A stretch of DNA of 64,000 nt from contig JAKARV010000005.1 of NCBI GenBank assembly GCA_021819205.1, positions 1 through 64,000 of the forward strand, given 5' to 3'. The position numbers were made by a program, and so were the translations under genes. This document shows, one piece after another, positions 25,809-34,698 of the stretch (positions are counted from its first letter, which is position 1; every line of letters starts with the position of its first letter). The notes under the pieces are model-generated. The model made no database searches and was not told the DNA's origin. It worked only from the letters and a program-made list of their open reading frames with translations. The stretch is from Actinomycetes bacterium (lineage in GTDB: Bacteria > Actinomycetota > Acidimicrobiia > Acidimicrobiales > Acidimicrobiaceae).

Positions 25809-27767
25809 CTAGCGGACAAATGTTGCCATCATCAAGATGACAAAGAGCACCCCGATGTATGTCAAGTAGGTGTTGAGCTGACCGTTCTGGAGGAAGCGCA
25901 CGGAACTGGCGAGCCTGCGAATCGCTCTTTCAAGTCGAGACAGGAGCACGGTGCCAAGCATGGGCGCTTCGGTAGCCGAGAAGGTCACTCGCTCGAGGAC
26001 GTAACCCCGGTCTTTATAGAAGCGGGAGGTGTGGGTTTCTGGTCTGTACAGGAACGAGTAGACCGCCCGCAGCGAGTTCGAGAAGGTGAAAGCAGTGGTT
26101 GCTGCGGTCGCATGGTCGATTGGTTCGCCGCCGCTCCATGGTTCCACTTGGCGTGGTCTTGATCGCCGCCGGAAGATCAGGAACAGAGGGAGAGTTGCTA
26201 AGGCGGTTGCGATGGCCGTGAGCTGTAAAGGAGAGATGAAGGCGAAGTTTGGCGACAGAGGAACGATCAGCAGTCCTGCGGTGACGGAGCGAGCGCTTGC
26301 CGGATCGGGCCAAATCGCCGGTTGCATGAGCGGTGCCCAGGCGACAAGGCTGAGTGCAAGGATAGCGTTTGCCGCGCCCGCCAGCAGGATTGCACTCCGG
26401 TAACGGATCGAAATCCGCTGGACTAGGGGGCTCCTGCCAAGCAGCCCTACACCGATGAGCTTGACGAATTTAGCGAGGGATATGGCAGCGGTGAGCGCTA
26501 GCGCTGCCCCTGCAAGGATCAAGGTCGTTCTGCCGATGAGCGATGAGATGGTGAAGTCGTGGAACAACGCTTCAAAGAGGAGCCACTCGCTGACGAAGCC
26601 AGCGGTAGGCGGCATCGCCGAAAGGCTCATAGCCCCGATCAACGCGCCGACTCCAAGCGTAGCTTGGGCTCCGTGGACGAGTCCCGACTGCTCGATCCGG
26701 TATCCATGTTGGCGACTTGCAGCGGCTGCGGACGTGAGGAACAGCGCGCCTTTGGCGAGACTGTGTCCCATCAGATGGAGAATGGCCACGATCCAGCAGA
26801 GGCCGGCAAGGCTTGGTTGGCCGCCCGCCTGGAAGATCAAAGACGCGCCAAGAGCGGTAACCGCTATTCCGGCATTTTCCGCCGACGAAAGCGATAGCAC
26901 CCGGCGCCAGTCGCGCTGCTGGAAGGCGTATAGCGCGGTGATAACCGCTGATAGTGCGCCAAGCGCCACCGTTGCGATGCCGATCGTCATGGTCGCCGGA
27001 GAGTGGGGTGGCAGCCACTTGAGGAGTGCCCTTCCAAGCGCGAAGAATGCTCCGTTCATGATGAAGCCGGAGAGCAGGGCGCCGGTCGCCCCGTCTGCAG
27101 TTCCGTACGCATCGGGGAACCACGCGTAAAACGGGATAATTCCGAGCTTTGCGCCGAAACCGGCCAGGAAGAGGATCCCCACCAAGAGGGATGGGGCGAA
27201 GGGAAGCTTGCTCCAGGCATTGGCATAGCCGCTAAACCCAAGGTTCGGGCCGAGCAGGACCACCGCGACCAGCAGTGCAACACTGCCCATCTCCAGCAGC
27301 GAGAGCATGGAGAAGGCGGCCTTGCCAGCCGCACGGTCTCCGTAATGCGAGAGGATCATCATCGCGCCGCCGAGGCTCATGAGTTCCCAGCTAATGACCA
27401 TCGTGGCCCCGTTTTGAAGGCCACAGAGCGCAAAAACGCCGATGGCGGCCGCTGCGTAGCCGGCGTACCAAGTACGCGTGCGCTCTTTGGCGCTCCAGGT
27501 TGCAAGGAGCGCGGTGAATAGGGATGGGGCGAGGAGCCAGAGGGTGGCAGGATCGAGTCTCCAGGTTATCGGCGAGGCGCCAGAGGTAAAGAGAATCATC
27601 GATGGTGTGCCGCCGGGAAGGCCGGCTATTGCGCTGGCCAAAGCGAGCAGGGTTGCAAAGAGGGCAATCCCGCGAACTACTCGCAGGGGAGCGAGAAGTG
27701 CGAGCGCCATCGCGGCAGCGAAGAGCGCTCCAGCCAGGAGGAAGCCGGTCGAGGCTGCCGGCATCAT
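25809..27767 (-). CDS. Proton-translocating antiporter-like subunit, HyfB/HycC type
   Basis: Membrane subunit of about 652 aa, related to NuoL/M and to HyfB of formate hydrogenlyase. Some 15 or more hydrophobic segments fill residues 1-560; a long C-terminal stretch follows and ends in a last membrane helix. Key antiporter blocks are seen: the Glu in VISWELMSLGG, the Lys in AGFGAKLGIIPFYAWFPDA, and HLMGHSLAKGALFL. The ATG at 27767 overlaps the stop of the small-subunit gene (ATGA); the open frame upstream of it is an artefact over that gene. It is the last gene of the six-gene operon, whereas in hyf it is usually early. Confidence 0.88.
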   Translation of the reverse strand: MMPAASTGFLLAGALFAAAMALALLAPLRVVRGIALFATLLALASAIAGLPGGTPSMILFTSGASPITWRLDPATLWLLAPSLFTALLATWSAKERTRTWYAGYAAAAIGVFALCGLQNGATMVISWELMSLGGAMMILSHYGDRAAGKAAFSMLSLLEMGSVALLVAVVLLGPNLGFSGYANAWSKLPFAPSLLVGILFLAGFGAKLGIIPFYAWFPDAYGTADGATGALLSGFIMNGAFFALGRALLKWLPPHSPATMTIGIATVALGALSAVITALYAFQQRDWRRVLSLSSAENAGIAVTALGASLIFQAGGQPSLAGLCWIVAILHLMGHSLAKGALFLTSAAAASRQHGYRIEQSGLVHGAQATLGVGALIGAMSLSAMPPTAGFVSEWLLFEALFHDFTISSLIGRTTLILAGAALALTAAISLAKFVKLIGVGLLGRSPLVQRISIRYRSAILLAGAANAILALSLVAWAPLMQPAIWPDPASARSVTAGLLIVPLSPNFAFISPLQLTAIATALATLPLFLIFRRRSRPRQVEPWSGGEPIDHATAATTAFTFSNSLRAVYSFLYRPETHTSRFYKDRGYVLERVTFSATEAPMLGTVLLSRLERAIRRLASSVRFLQNGQLNTYLTYIGVLFVILMMATFVR

Positions 27768-28504
27768 CGGGAACGTCCCGAAGCAGCCAGCAGGGCGTCG
27801 ATTACCGCCACCGGATGTGGAGGACAACCGGGAATCCACAGGTCTACCGGCAGAAAGCCTCCGATACCGTCGAAGGCGCTGTAGCCGCCGCCGTTGGTTC
27901 CGCCGGAGATGGCGCAGGCACCGGTGGCGATCACCAACTTCGGAGCTGGCATTGCCTCGTAGGTCGCCAGCAACGGATCGCGCATTGGAATGGTTACCGG
28001 TCCCGTGACCAATAGGACATCCGCAAAGCGCGGAGAGGGGGTGAAAAAGATTCCGAAGCGGTGGAGGTTGTAGTAAGGGTTGTCGAGCGCGCCGATCTCT
28101 GACTCGCAGCCGTTGCACGATCCGCAGTCGATGTGCCTTACGAATAGGCTTTTCCTTAATGGGTTGGACCCAGGTGCGAAGACTGCGCGCTCCGCCGGAT
28201 CCGCCGTGCGCCGAAGCGCCTGGCGGGTGGTGGAGGCGATGATCATCGGCCCCGAAGCATCGAGCTCTCCAACAGGGCATGACTCCAGGCAGCGGTTGCA
28301 GGAGACGCAGGCACCATGGTCGACGGTTAATACCGGATGACCGGATATCGCTCCGCTAGGGCATGACTCCACGCAAACGCCGCACCCATCGGGGCATCCG
28401 ACCCCCGTGGGAACCGGCATCCCGGCTTCGCCATCGGGCACCTCTATCGGCCAGGATGCGGTGACGACTCCACCCGATAGCCCCCGATATGTCCAGAACG
28501 GCAC
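27764..28504 (-). CDS. Ferredoxin-NuoB/HycG-like small subunit fusion
   Basis: 246-aa protein with two parts. Residues 30-85 hold two [4Fe-4S] ferredoxin motifs (CGVCVESCP and CVSCNRCLESCP, preceded by an extra Cys). Residues 110-246 are the small subunit of complex I/group 4 hydrogenase type, with cysteine ligands for the proximal cluster in CGSCNGCE, GACAISGG and PGCPPHP. In hyc and hyf these functions are on separate proteins (HycF and HycG), so this is a fusion. The GTG start has GGAGGAGG upstream. Located at the cytoplasmic face with the large subunit. Confidence 0.88.
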   Translation of the reverse strand: MPFWTYRGLSGGVVTASWPIEVPDGEAGMPVPTGVGCPDGCGVCVESCPSGAISGHPVLTVDHGACVSCNRCLESCPVGELDASGPMIIASTTRQALRRTADPAERAVFAPGSNPLRKSLFVRHIDCGSCNGCESEIGALDNPYYNLHRFGIFFTPSPRFADVLLVTGPVTIPMRDPLLATYEAMPAPKLVIATGACAISGGTNGGGYSAFDGIGGFLPVDLWIPGCPPHPVAVIDALLAASGRSR

Positions 28505-28513
28505 GGCCTCCTC

Positions 28514-30028
28514 CTAGCGATCGTTTCCGGCGATGGAAAGTCCAAAACTGGCTTCGCTTATCGCGTAATCCATCATGTTGGAGCCTGTCACCGTGAACGG
28601 GAAGGCGCGCCAGTTCGAAAAGGATGGATCTTTGACCTTGACTCTGGTAAGGGTGGATCCGTCGAGGTGCACGGCGTAAATAAGGGTCCCGCGCGTGGCC
28701 TCTACCCAACCTAACCCCTCTGTCGACTCTCCACTCCGTTGATCGGGAAGGGGGGATCTGATCGGGCCACCGTCGAGGTGCGCGCATGCCTGGAGGATGA
28801 TCGAAATCGACTCGAAAATCTCGGCCTCCCGTATCGAGGCCCTGGCGCGAGCGTCTCCGACCTCCGCTTCCGGAACCATGAACTCGTACTGTTCGTAGCT
28901 TGCGTACGGATGATCGCGTCGGAGGTCGCGGTTTAACCCGCTTGCGCGCTCCACCGGACCGGTTGCCCCTTGGGCGAGCGCGGTTAGCGGATCGAGTACG
29001 CCTGTGGTTTCCAACCTGTCGATGTAACTACGGGTTCTGGCTAGCGCTTCGAGGTAGCGTTGGACCTTCCGTTCCAGCTCAACGAGGCTGTCGGAGATTT
29101 GGCCGGTGTCGAGATCGCGCCGAAGGCCACCCACTGTGACCAGGTTTCTAAGAAACCGGCTTCCACTGAAACGGGCATTCAGCTGCTTGGCGAGCTCCTC
29201 TAGGTAGTGGCCTTCGGCGTCGGCAACCTTCAAGGTGGTTAGCTTGGCGATGAGGCCGAAGTAGTGGAGGTGATTGTACAGCCGCTCGAGTTCGGCGAGC
29301 ACAACTCGGAGCTGGTTTGCGCGCGGCGGCGCTTCGATCCCGATCGCGTTCTCGCAGGCCGTGCTGAAGGCGAGGGCGTGCGCCACGCTGTCGACCCCGG
29401 AGATCCGTTCGCTCAAGACCGCTGCCTCGCCAATTCCTTTTCCTTCGAACCGCGTTTCCATCGCTCGGTGCTTGTAGAAGAGTTTGGCATCCAGGTGGAC
29501 GATGCCCTCCCCGGCGTACCAGAAGTTGAAGCGGCCCGACTCCACGACGTCGCTCCGAACCGGCCCATAGCCGAGCCGCTGGATATCGCGTCCCTCGAAG
29601 AATGGTGCTGGAACGTCCTCGCGCGCGGATGGGGGAGGATCTTGACCATGCTCTGCCGGGCTGAGTGGGGCCCCGGGAGGGTAGATACCTTGATGGAGTA
29701 CGAGACGCCGGCCATCTGGAGCTCCCGCGAACGTTACGCCGTAGAGATCCTGGATCTCGCGCTCGTACGATCCTGCTAGCGGGATCAGCTTGGCGAGCGA
29801 CGGGGCAACTCCGTTGACGGGGTGGTACCTCCAGATTCGGAAGGGTTGGAGTTCCGCCTCGCTCCCGATGTAGATCAGCTCAAGATCCCCGTCGTCGTCT
29901 CGTCGTGCATATATGGCTTGCAGCCGCTTAACGGTCCGCAGCTTCGAGGTGGCATGGACCGCCAGATGGCTGAGCTCTGCGAGGAGTTGTGCCGGGTCGC
30001 TGATGCGGCTTTCCAGGCAGGGCCGCAT
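28514..30028 (-). CDS. Hydrogenase-large-subunit-like protein without NiFe ligands
   Basis: 504 aa. Residues 1-120 match the NuoC/HycE N-terminal domain (EREIQDLYGVTF, GRRLVLHQG), and the rest matches NuoD/HycE large subunits. In true NiFe hydrogenases two CxxC motifs hold the metal; here the first is RISGVDSVAH (208-217, Cys replaced by Ser and Asp) and the second is DPSFSNWRAF (from 467, Cys replaced by Ser and Asn). All four ligands are gone, so it cannot bind NiFe. It ends AGNDR like HycE without the maturation peptide. The ATG at 30028 overlaps the stop of the upstream gene (TGATG). Confidence 0.88.
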   Translation of the reverse strand: MRPCLESRISDPAQLLAELSHLAVHATSKLRTVKRLQAIYARRDDDGDLELIYIGSEAELQPFRIWRYHPVNGVAPSLAKLIPLAGSYEREIQDLYGVTFAGAPDGRRLVLHQGIYPPGAPLSPAEHGQDPPPSAREDVPAPFFEGRDIQRLGYGPVRSDVVESGRFNFWYAGEGIVHLDAKLFYKHRAMETRFEGKGIGEAAVLSERISGVDSVAHALAFSTACENAIGIEAPPRANQLRVVLAELERLYNHLHYFGLIAKLTTLKVADAEGHYLEELAKQLNARFSGSRFLRNLVTVGGLRRDLDTGQISDSLVELERKVQRYLEALARTRSYIDRLETTGVLDPLTALAQGATGPVERASGLNRDLRRDHPYASYEQYEFMVPEAEVGDARARASIREAEIFESISIILQACAHLDGGPIRSPLPDQRSGESTEGLGWVEATRGTLIYAVHLDGSTLTRVKVKDPSFSNWRAFPFTVTGSNMMDYAISEASFGLSIAGNDR

Positions 30029-31494
30029 CAGGCACCCCTCAGCGCTGTGGCGATGTGCGAAAGGTAGATCCAGAGCGGGTGGGGCCACCAAATGCCGAGA
30101 ACGAGAACCGCGGCGCTTAGAACCGCCATTGGGGCTACGGACGACATCGGCAGTCTTAAGCGATTTTGTTCAACACGCTCGGAGTGCCGCGGGCCAAAGA
30201 ACATGCGACGAAAGTGATTAAGAAATCCGATAAAGATGATGACCAACATGACGGCCATGACGGCCACCGCCCATGCGTTGCTGCCGACGATCCCAGCGCG
30301 GGCAATGGTCAACTCGCTTGCGAAGAGGCCGAAAGGCGGAGCTCCGGTTATCGCGATGGCGCTGGCCATCCAGACTCCACCCATCATCGGGAACCTATCC
30401 GCAACCCGGCGGATGCCAGATATATTTTTGCTGGCGAAGGCGTCTATGGCGTTTCCGGCTCCAAAGAAGACCACCGACTTGGTCATCGAGTGGTTCACCA
30501 TCTGGTACAAGGCCCCAAGGATTCCAAGCGGTCCACCGAATGCAAAGCCAAGCGCGATGATCCCCATGTGTTCGATGCTGGAGTAGGCGGCAAGCCGCTT
30601 GAGGCCTTTTTGCCTCGTGATGAACAGCGCAGCTACAGCGAGGCTGGCTACACCGGCGATCGCAAGCGCGGTGGCAGCCTCCGGGTAGACGGCGGTGGTG
30701 TGCATCACCGCCAGGTAGCGGACGATTCCCAGCATCGCGCAGTTGAGCAGGGCTCCGGATAGCATCGCGGATACTGGCGTCGCACCTTCGCTGTGAGCAT
30801 CGGGGAGCCAGGTATGCATGGGGGCAAGGCCAACCTTGGTCCCGTAGCCGACGAGGATCAAGAGAAAGGCGATTAGAAGAAGCGCCGGATCTGCATGGGG
30901 GGCGATATCTGAAAAGCTCTGCCACGTCATCGGGTATACGTTTCTGCGCGAGAAGGTACCGGCGAAGTAGAAGAGTACCGTACCCATAAGCGCAAGCGAT
31001 AGGCCGACCGAGACTATGACCAGATATTTCCAAGCTGCCTCGATCGCGCGGTGGCGGCGCTCGAAGCCGATCAGGACTGCACTCACGAGCGTGGTGAGAT
31101 CGATCGCGATCCAGTAGAGGCCAGGGTTGTTCTGGATGGGGGCGAGAAACATGGTCAAAGCGAAGACCGCGAAGAGACCGTAGAAGGCGGAGAGGCGTCG
31201 AGGAGATAGGTCTCGCCGCCGCATGTAGCCTCTTGCGTATACCGCCGAGCTGAGGTAGACGATGGCGAGGCAGGTCATTACCCAAACTGCAAACGGGTCG
31301 AGTACGACGAGGTTGTGGAGACCGGTCTCGCCACGAGCGGGAACGGTGCCAAGGAGCCACACGACCGCCGCCAAGTCGACCGTTGCGGCGACGATGTTTG
31401 CGACTTCGCCAGCTGCTGGTCTCTGGATCGCGAACGAAACCGCTGCCGCCAGCGCGGTAACACCCAGAACCACCGTGAGAAGAATCCAGATCAT
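30028..31494 (-). CDS. Antiporter-like membrane subunit, HyfF/NuoN type
   Basis: 488-aa, about 14-helix protein of the NuoL/M/N family. It has the conserved lysine helix LVGYGTKVGLAPMHTWLPDAH, the block YSSIEHMGIIALGF, and MVNHSMTKSVVFFGAG, close to HyfF/HycC. Probably translocates H+ or Na+. The ATG overlaps the upstream stop (ATGA). Confidence 0.9.
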   Translation of the reverse strand: MIWILLTVVLGVTALAAAVSFAIQRPAAGEVANIVAATVDLAAVVWLLGTVPARGETGLHNLVVLDPFAVWVMTCLAIVYLSSAVYARGYMRRRDLSPRRLSAFYGLFAVFALTMFLAPIQNNPGLYWIAIDLTTLVSAVLIGFERRHRAIEAAWKYLVIVSVGLSLALMGTVLFYFAGTFSRRNVYPMTWQSFSDIAPHADPALLLIAFLLILVGYGTKVGLAPMHTWLPDAHSEGATPVSAMLSGALLNCAMLGIVRYLAVMHTTAVYPEAATALAIAGVASLAVAALFITRQKGLKRLAAYSSIEHMGIIALGFAFGGPLGILGALYQMVNHSMTKSVVFFGAGNAIDAFASKNISGIRRVADRFPMMGGVWMASAIAITGAPPFGLFASELTIARAGIVGSNAWAVAVMAVMLVIIFIGFLNHFRRMFFGPRHSERVEQNRLRLPMSSVAPMAVLSAAVLVLGIWWPHPLWIYLSHIATALRGA

Positions 31495-32171
31495 CCTATG
31501 AGTTTCCCGAGCTTGCGGATATCGGTGCTGCCTACGCTGCCGTGCAGGGACCTCGCCAGTACCGCGAAGGTGGCGATGATGACTAACAGGTCGAAGAGGA
31601 TCACAATCTCGAGGAGGAAGGGCATTCCGGGAACGAGGATCTGCTCACCTGCGAGTATCCCATTCTCTATGAGGAGGAGTCCAAGGAGGTTGCTCAGTGC
31701 TTCGGTCCTCAGGCTCAGCGTTAGGAAGGAGATCATGCTGGTTGCAAGCATGACGGTGAGACCGAGAACTCCGAGAGGGAGAAGGTGGGGAAGCTGGCGC
31801 TGGATCTGGGCCGCGACTATATAGGCAAAGATTACGGCAAGTGCTCCTACGACCATCGCCGAACCCGAGCGGAGGACCGGATCCGACTCCCTGCCGACGC
31901 CCGAGCGATCGATGATCCGCACGACCAAGTAGGGGATCAATACTCCGCGCACGGCTGCGGTGAGGCCGGCGACTGCAAATAGGAGTGGGTAGTGGCCGAA
32001 GACCGCGACGAGGACCGATACGCAGGCGATCAGCCACGACTGCAGAGCAAAGGCGTATACGTGGTTTCGAATCCAATGAGATCCAAGCATGACGAATCCG
32101 AGGATGAGCGTAGCTATCAGCAACAGGCTGAGCACTGCCACTACCACCGGATGGTTGGAGATCGGCGTCAC
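31491..32171 (-). CDS. HyfE-like membrane subunit
   Basis: 226-aa protein with about seven hydrophobic segments and the HyfE layout, whose C-terminal half resembles NuoK (LLGLLLIENGILAGEQ with the membrane glutamate). The GTG start at 32171 follows GAGGA and lies 10 bases after the HyfC-like stop. Together with its neighbours it forms the proton-channel part of the complex. Confidence 0.85.
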   Translation of the reverse strand: MTPISNHPVVVAVLSLLLIATLILGFVMLGSHWIRNHVYAFALQSWLIACVSVLVAVFGHYPLLFAVAGLTAAVRGVLIPYLVVRIIDRSGVGRESDPVLRSGSAMVVGALAVIFAYIVAAQIQRQLPHLLPLGVLGLTVMLATSMISFLTLSLRTEALSNLLGLLLIENGILAGEQILVPGMPFLLEIVILFDLLVIIATFAVLARSLHGSVGSTDIRKLGKLIG

Positions 32172-32181
32172 GGGTGGTTCC

Positions 32182-33123
32182 TCACAATACTTGCCTTGCT
32201 ACCACGGCTAGCGTCGCAAGAACCAGGGCGAGCGCAAGCGGCTCTTGATAACGAAAGAAACGGAGCCTCGACTGCATGGTTTCGATTACCGCCATGGCCA
32301 CCGCAATTGCGAGCCACTTGCCAAGAAGCGCCATGATGCTGAGCACTATCGATCCGATGGTGCCGGAAGAGGAGAGTCCCCAAGGTATGGCGAGCACATT
32401 TGCGAAGATTGTGTATAGGATCGCCTGTTTCATCCAGGAGGACCAGCGAACCAAGGCGAGGAGCGGTCCCGAGTACTCGAGCACTCGAGCCTCTCCAATC
32501 ATGTAGATCTCGTAATGGATCGACGAGTGGATCGGGAGGCGCTCCGTTTCTACCGTTAACAAAATGAAGAACGCTGCGACAAAGAACAGGTGTGCCGGGC
32601 TAAGGTAAGTCGCCAGGCTGGCAACCAGCAAGTGGTTTACCACAAAAGGGAGCATCGCCCCGGCAAGGAGTGTGATCCCGATGAAGACCATGATCAGGCT
32701 GGGTTCGGCGAGTACCCCGAGGATCGCTTCCCGCGAACTGCCGACGCCTCCGTATGGATGGCCGGTGTCGAGCCCTGCCAGGCTGAGGAAGAAAGTGGCC
32801 AGAGTAAGTAGCAGCCCGCCTCCGAGTATGTCCCCGGTATTGGAGAGCGGCAGGGGATAGTTGGTGAGGACGGGTATGAGCATCGGGACGATGAGCATGG
32901 CGATGAACGATACCATCGGAGCCGACCAGAACAGGAACGATGCGGTTGCCGGGATCAGCTGCTCCTTGTGGAGGAGCTTCCAGAGATCCCGGTAGGGCTG
33001 AAGGATGGATGGCCCCCGGTTTCCCTGCGCGCGCTCTTCGGCAAATACGATAAAACCGTGGATTAGTGGCGACAGTAGCAAGATTGTCAACACCTGACAC
33101 GCTTGAAGCGCAACGTCTCCCAT
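32182..33123 (-). CDS. NuoH/HyfC/HycD-like membrane subunit
   Basis: 313-aa protein of the complex I subunit 1 family. The block EERAQGNRGPSILQPYRDLWKL (split here as EERAQGNRGP and PYRDLWKLLHKE) and LLTVETERLP are typical of HycD/HyfC. It anchors the soluble module to the membrane. I chose the ATG at 33123 with AGGAGAGG at 33132-33138 over the GTG at 33144. It is the first gene of the operon. Confidence 0.9.
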   Translation of the reverse strand: MGDVALQACQVLTILLLSPLIHGFIVFAEERAQGNRGPSILQPYRDLWKLLHKEQLIPATASFLFWSAPMVSFIAMLIVPMLIPVLTNYPLPLSNTGDILGGGLLLTLATFFLSLAGLDTGHPYGGVGSSREAILGVLAEPSLIMVFIGITLLAGAMLPFVVNHLLVASLATYLSPAHLFFVAAFFILLTVETERLPIHSSIHYEIYMIGEARVLEYSGPLLALVRWSSWMKQAILYTIFANVLAIPWGLSSSGTIGSIVLSIMALLGKWLAIAVAMAVIETMQSRLRFFRYQEPLALALVLATLAVVARQVL

Positions 33124-33205
33124 GGCGAGAACCTCTCCTACCAACTGGTGCCGCTATGGCACAACTTGTAACGATTGGTAGGTGTCATTAGCCGTCTAGG
33201 CGGTT

Positions 33206-33233
33206 AGGGCGGACTCCATCGCCCTTTTTGTTT
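33206..33233 (+). terminator. Intrinsic-terminator-like hairpin on the plus strand
   Basis: AGGGCG (33206-33211) and CGCCCT (33220-33225) form a 6-bp GC stem with an 8-base loop, followed by TTTTGTTT. It would stop plus-strand transcripts, yet no plus-strand gene lies directly upstream, only the 5' end of the divergent operon. Confidence 0.45.
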
Positions 33234-33406
33234 CGATACTAACCGGGTAGGTGCTGGATGTCAACCCGTCTGGGGTGGTCGCGCCTGAGGCGGGTCCAAC
33301 CGCTTTTTTGCCGGTTGCTCGGGGCTATGCCGTGCCGGCCCTGATTCGGCAGCTTCGATCTCTGTGCTCATAAGGTGAATCGCGTCGGTCACGATCGGTC
33401 CTTTTC

Positions 33407-33425
33407 ACCGGGTCATTGACCCGGT
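33407..33425. repeat. 19-base perfect palindrome
   Basis: ACCGGGTCA, one base, TGACCCGGT. It is symmetrical enough for an operator or a hairpin. It stands about 280 bases upstream of the hydrogenase-like operon. Confidence 0.5.
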
Positions 33426-34698
33426 CTATTAGGGGTTCTTTTAGCGTTGCAGAGTTATCCCCGGGTCTGCTTTGAGGCTCTGGATCCATCGAGGTCCGAG
33501 TCCGTTCCCAGTTCGGTGAGATCCCTTTTGCGGTGTCGTTGGCCACGCTTTTGTTTTGCCGCGTACGTCGGTGCGAACTCAGTGCAAGAACCCAGCCCGA
33601 ACCGGTTCCGGGCACTCCGGGTTCCTGGTGGCCGGATCCTGTCTGCGTACCAGCCGTTCCCAGGCGTCATTGGGCGGTTTCAAGTTGGCAGCGCAACCCC
33701 AACATATTTGTCTGCAGGGGTCCGGCAATTGGGCCGCATTCGCGGGCTCCCATTTGGAGAGTCTTCGACTGCTCGAAGATCGTTCGGCAAGAATTGGGAG
33801 AGAGCGATTTCGAATCAAGCGTGGCCGACGTAGCCAGGAATCTCTCACCGGTAGAGGCGATGCTTGCCGGGTGCGTTCGCGGGAAGCGATGTGGACTACT
33901 ACCGCTGCAGACACCGGCGACGCCACGCTCCCACGGCAAGGGGACCTTAGCCATTTCCCCTTTCCGATGTTTCCGGACTCTCACGATCAAAGTCGCTTCA
34001 TCAACATGGCCAGATAGATGACACTCTCCATCCGTCTAACGGGCGTAGTCGGGTTTGCCTTTATCCGCCACTGGAGATCTAGAACAGGTCCGCAGGTCGA
34101 TGGGCAAAAGGGGAGTGGGCGGGAAGCCCGCTGCTCCAGCGGTAGGGAGTATTCAGTACAACCACCGTGAGAGAAGCTTGAGCACCAACTGTTCCGATTG
34201 CTTTGAACCCGTGGAGGCTTGCCTTTGCTGGGAGGTCGGACAGCTGGACGTTGCGGATAACGGGAAATTTCTTTTGCCAGCGTATAGGATTCAATATCGG
34301 GGATCGATAGAACGGCGATGGAGCTCGCCGCAAATGCTTTCTTGGCTGATGGCTCCTGTAGAGCGCCGTAAGGCGAGAACAGGAGAGGTCGGTGGTTTTT
34401 GGAGCGTGTCAGAGCCAGAAACGTGGCGGAGCGAGATTGAATCGCTATCGAGGATTTGTGGGCAGCCGGATGGATCGTTCCGGGCTTAAGCCTCCGGGGT
34501 TGCACGAACTGGGAAGCCCTGGGTGTGCTGCTCCTGTGTGCGCACCGGAATGGCAGTTTGCACGTTCCAGTGGGTGGTCGGCGGCTGCGTTTTCCGGGCA
34601 AGCGACTGGATGTCCCCGCACTGTCCACAAGGAATCTCTCCAGGCGCGCGGAACGAAGGATATTGGCGCCGTCAATAGCTTTGGTGATCTAACCGGCA

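Larger units (their letters stand above)
33124..34698. other. Long stretch without a recognisable gene
   Basis: About 1.57 kb between the divergent hydrogenase-like operon and the MutS-like pair. All frames give only short proteins of poor composition with no motif that I recognise, and none has a good ribosome-binding site. It holds a terminator-like hairpin (33206-33233), a 19-base palindrome (33407-33425), and close to the first operon a small GTGCC/GGCAC inverted repeat (33148-33162). It may be a decayed gene or insertion, or a long regulatory or RNA-coding region. Confidence 0.45.

Noticed and set aside
26455-27129. Open frame of 224 codons opposite the HyfB-like gene
   Set aside because: Antisense shadow of a long membrane-protein gene; the minus-strand gene is beyond doubt.
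28514-30028. A functional [NiFe] hydrogenase large subunit
   Set aside because: Both CxxC motifs are replaced (RISGVDS and DPSFSNW); no hydrogenase maturation genes are seen.
34055-34489. Open frame of 144 codons on the plus strand
   Set aside because: No recognisable motif, no ribosome-binding site, and competing frames on the other strand. Not enough to call a gene.
33987-34628. Open frame of 213 codons on the minus strand
   Set aside because: Low-complexity Ser/Pro/Arg-rich translation, no ribosome-binding site, no motif; overlapping frames look equally open.
34525-34630. Cobalamin-riboswitch-like words (GGGAAGCCCTGGGTG and CCCCGCACTGT)
   Set aside because: The two words are about 90 bases apart where some 20-30 are expected, and the later CACTG...GGGAAGGC part is missing. 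No B12 gene follows. Treated as chance.
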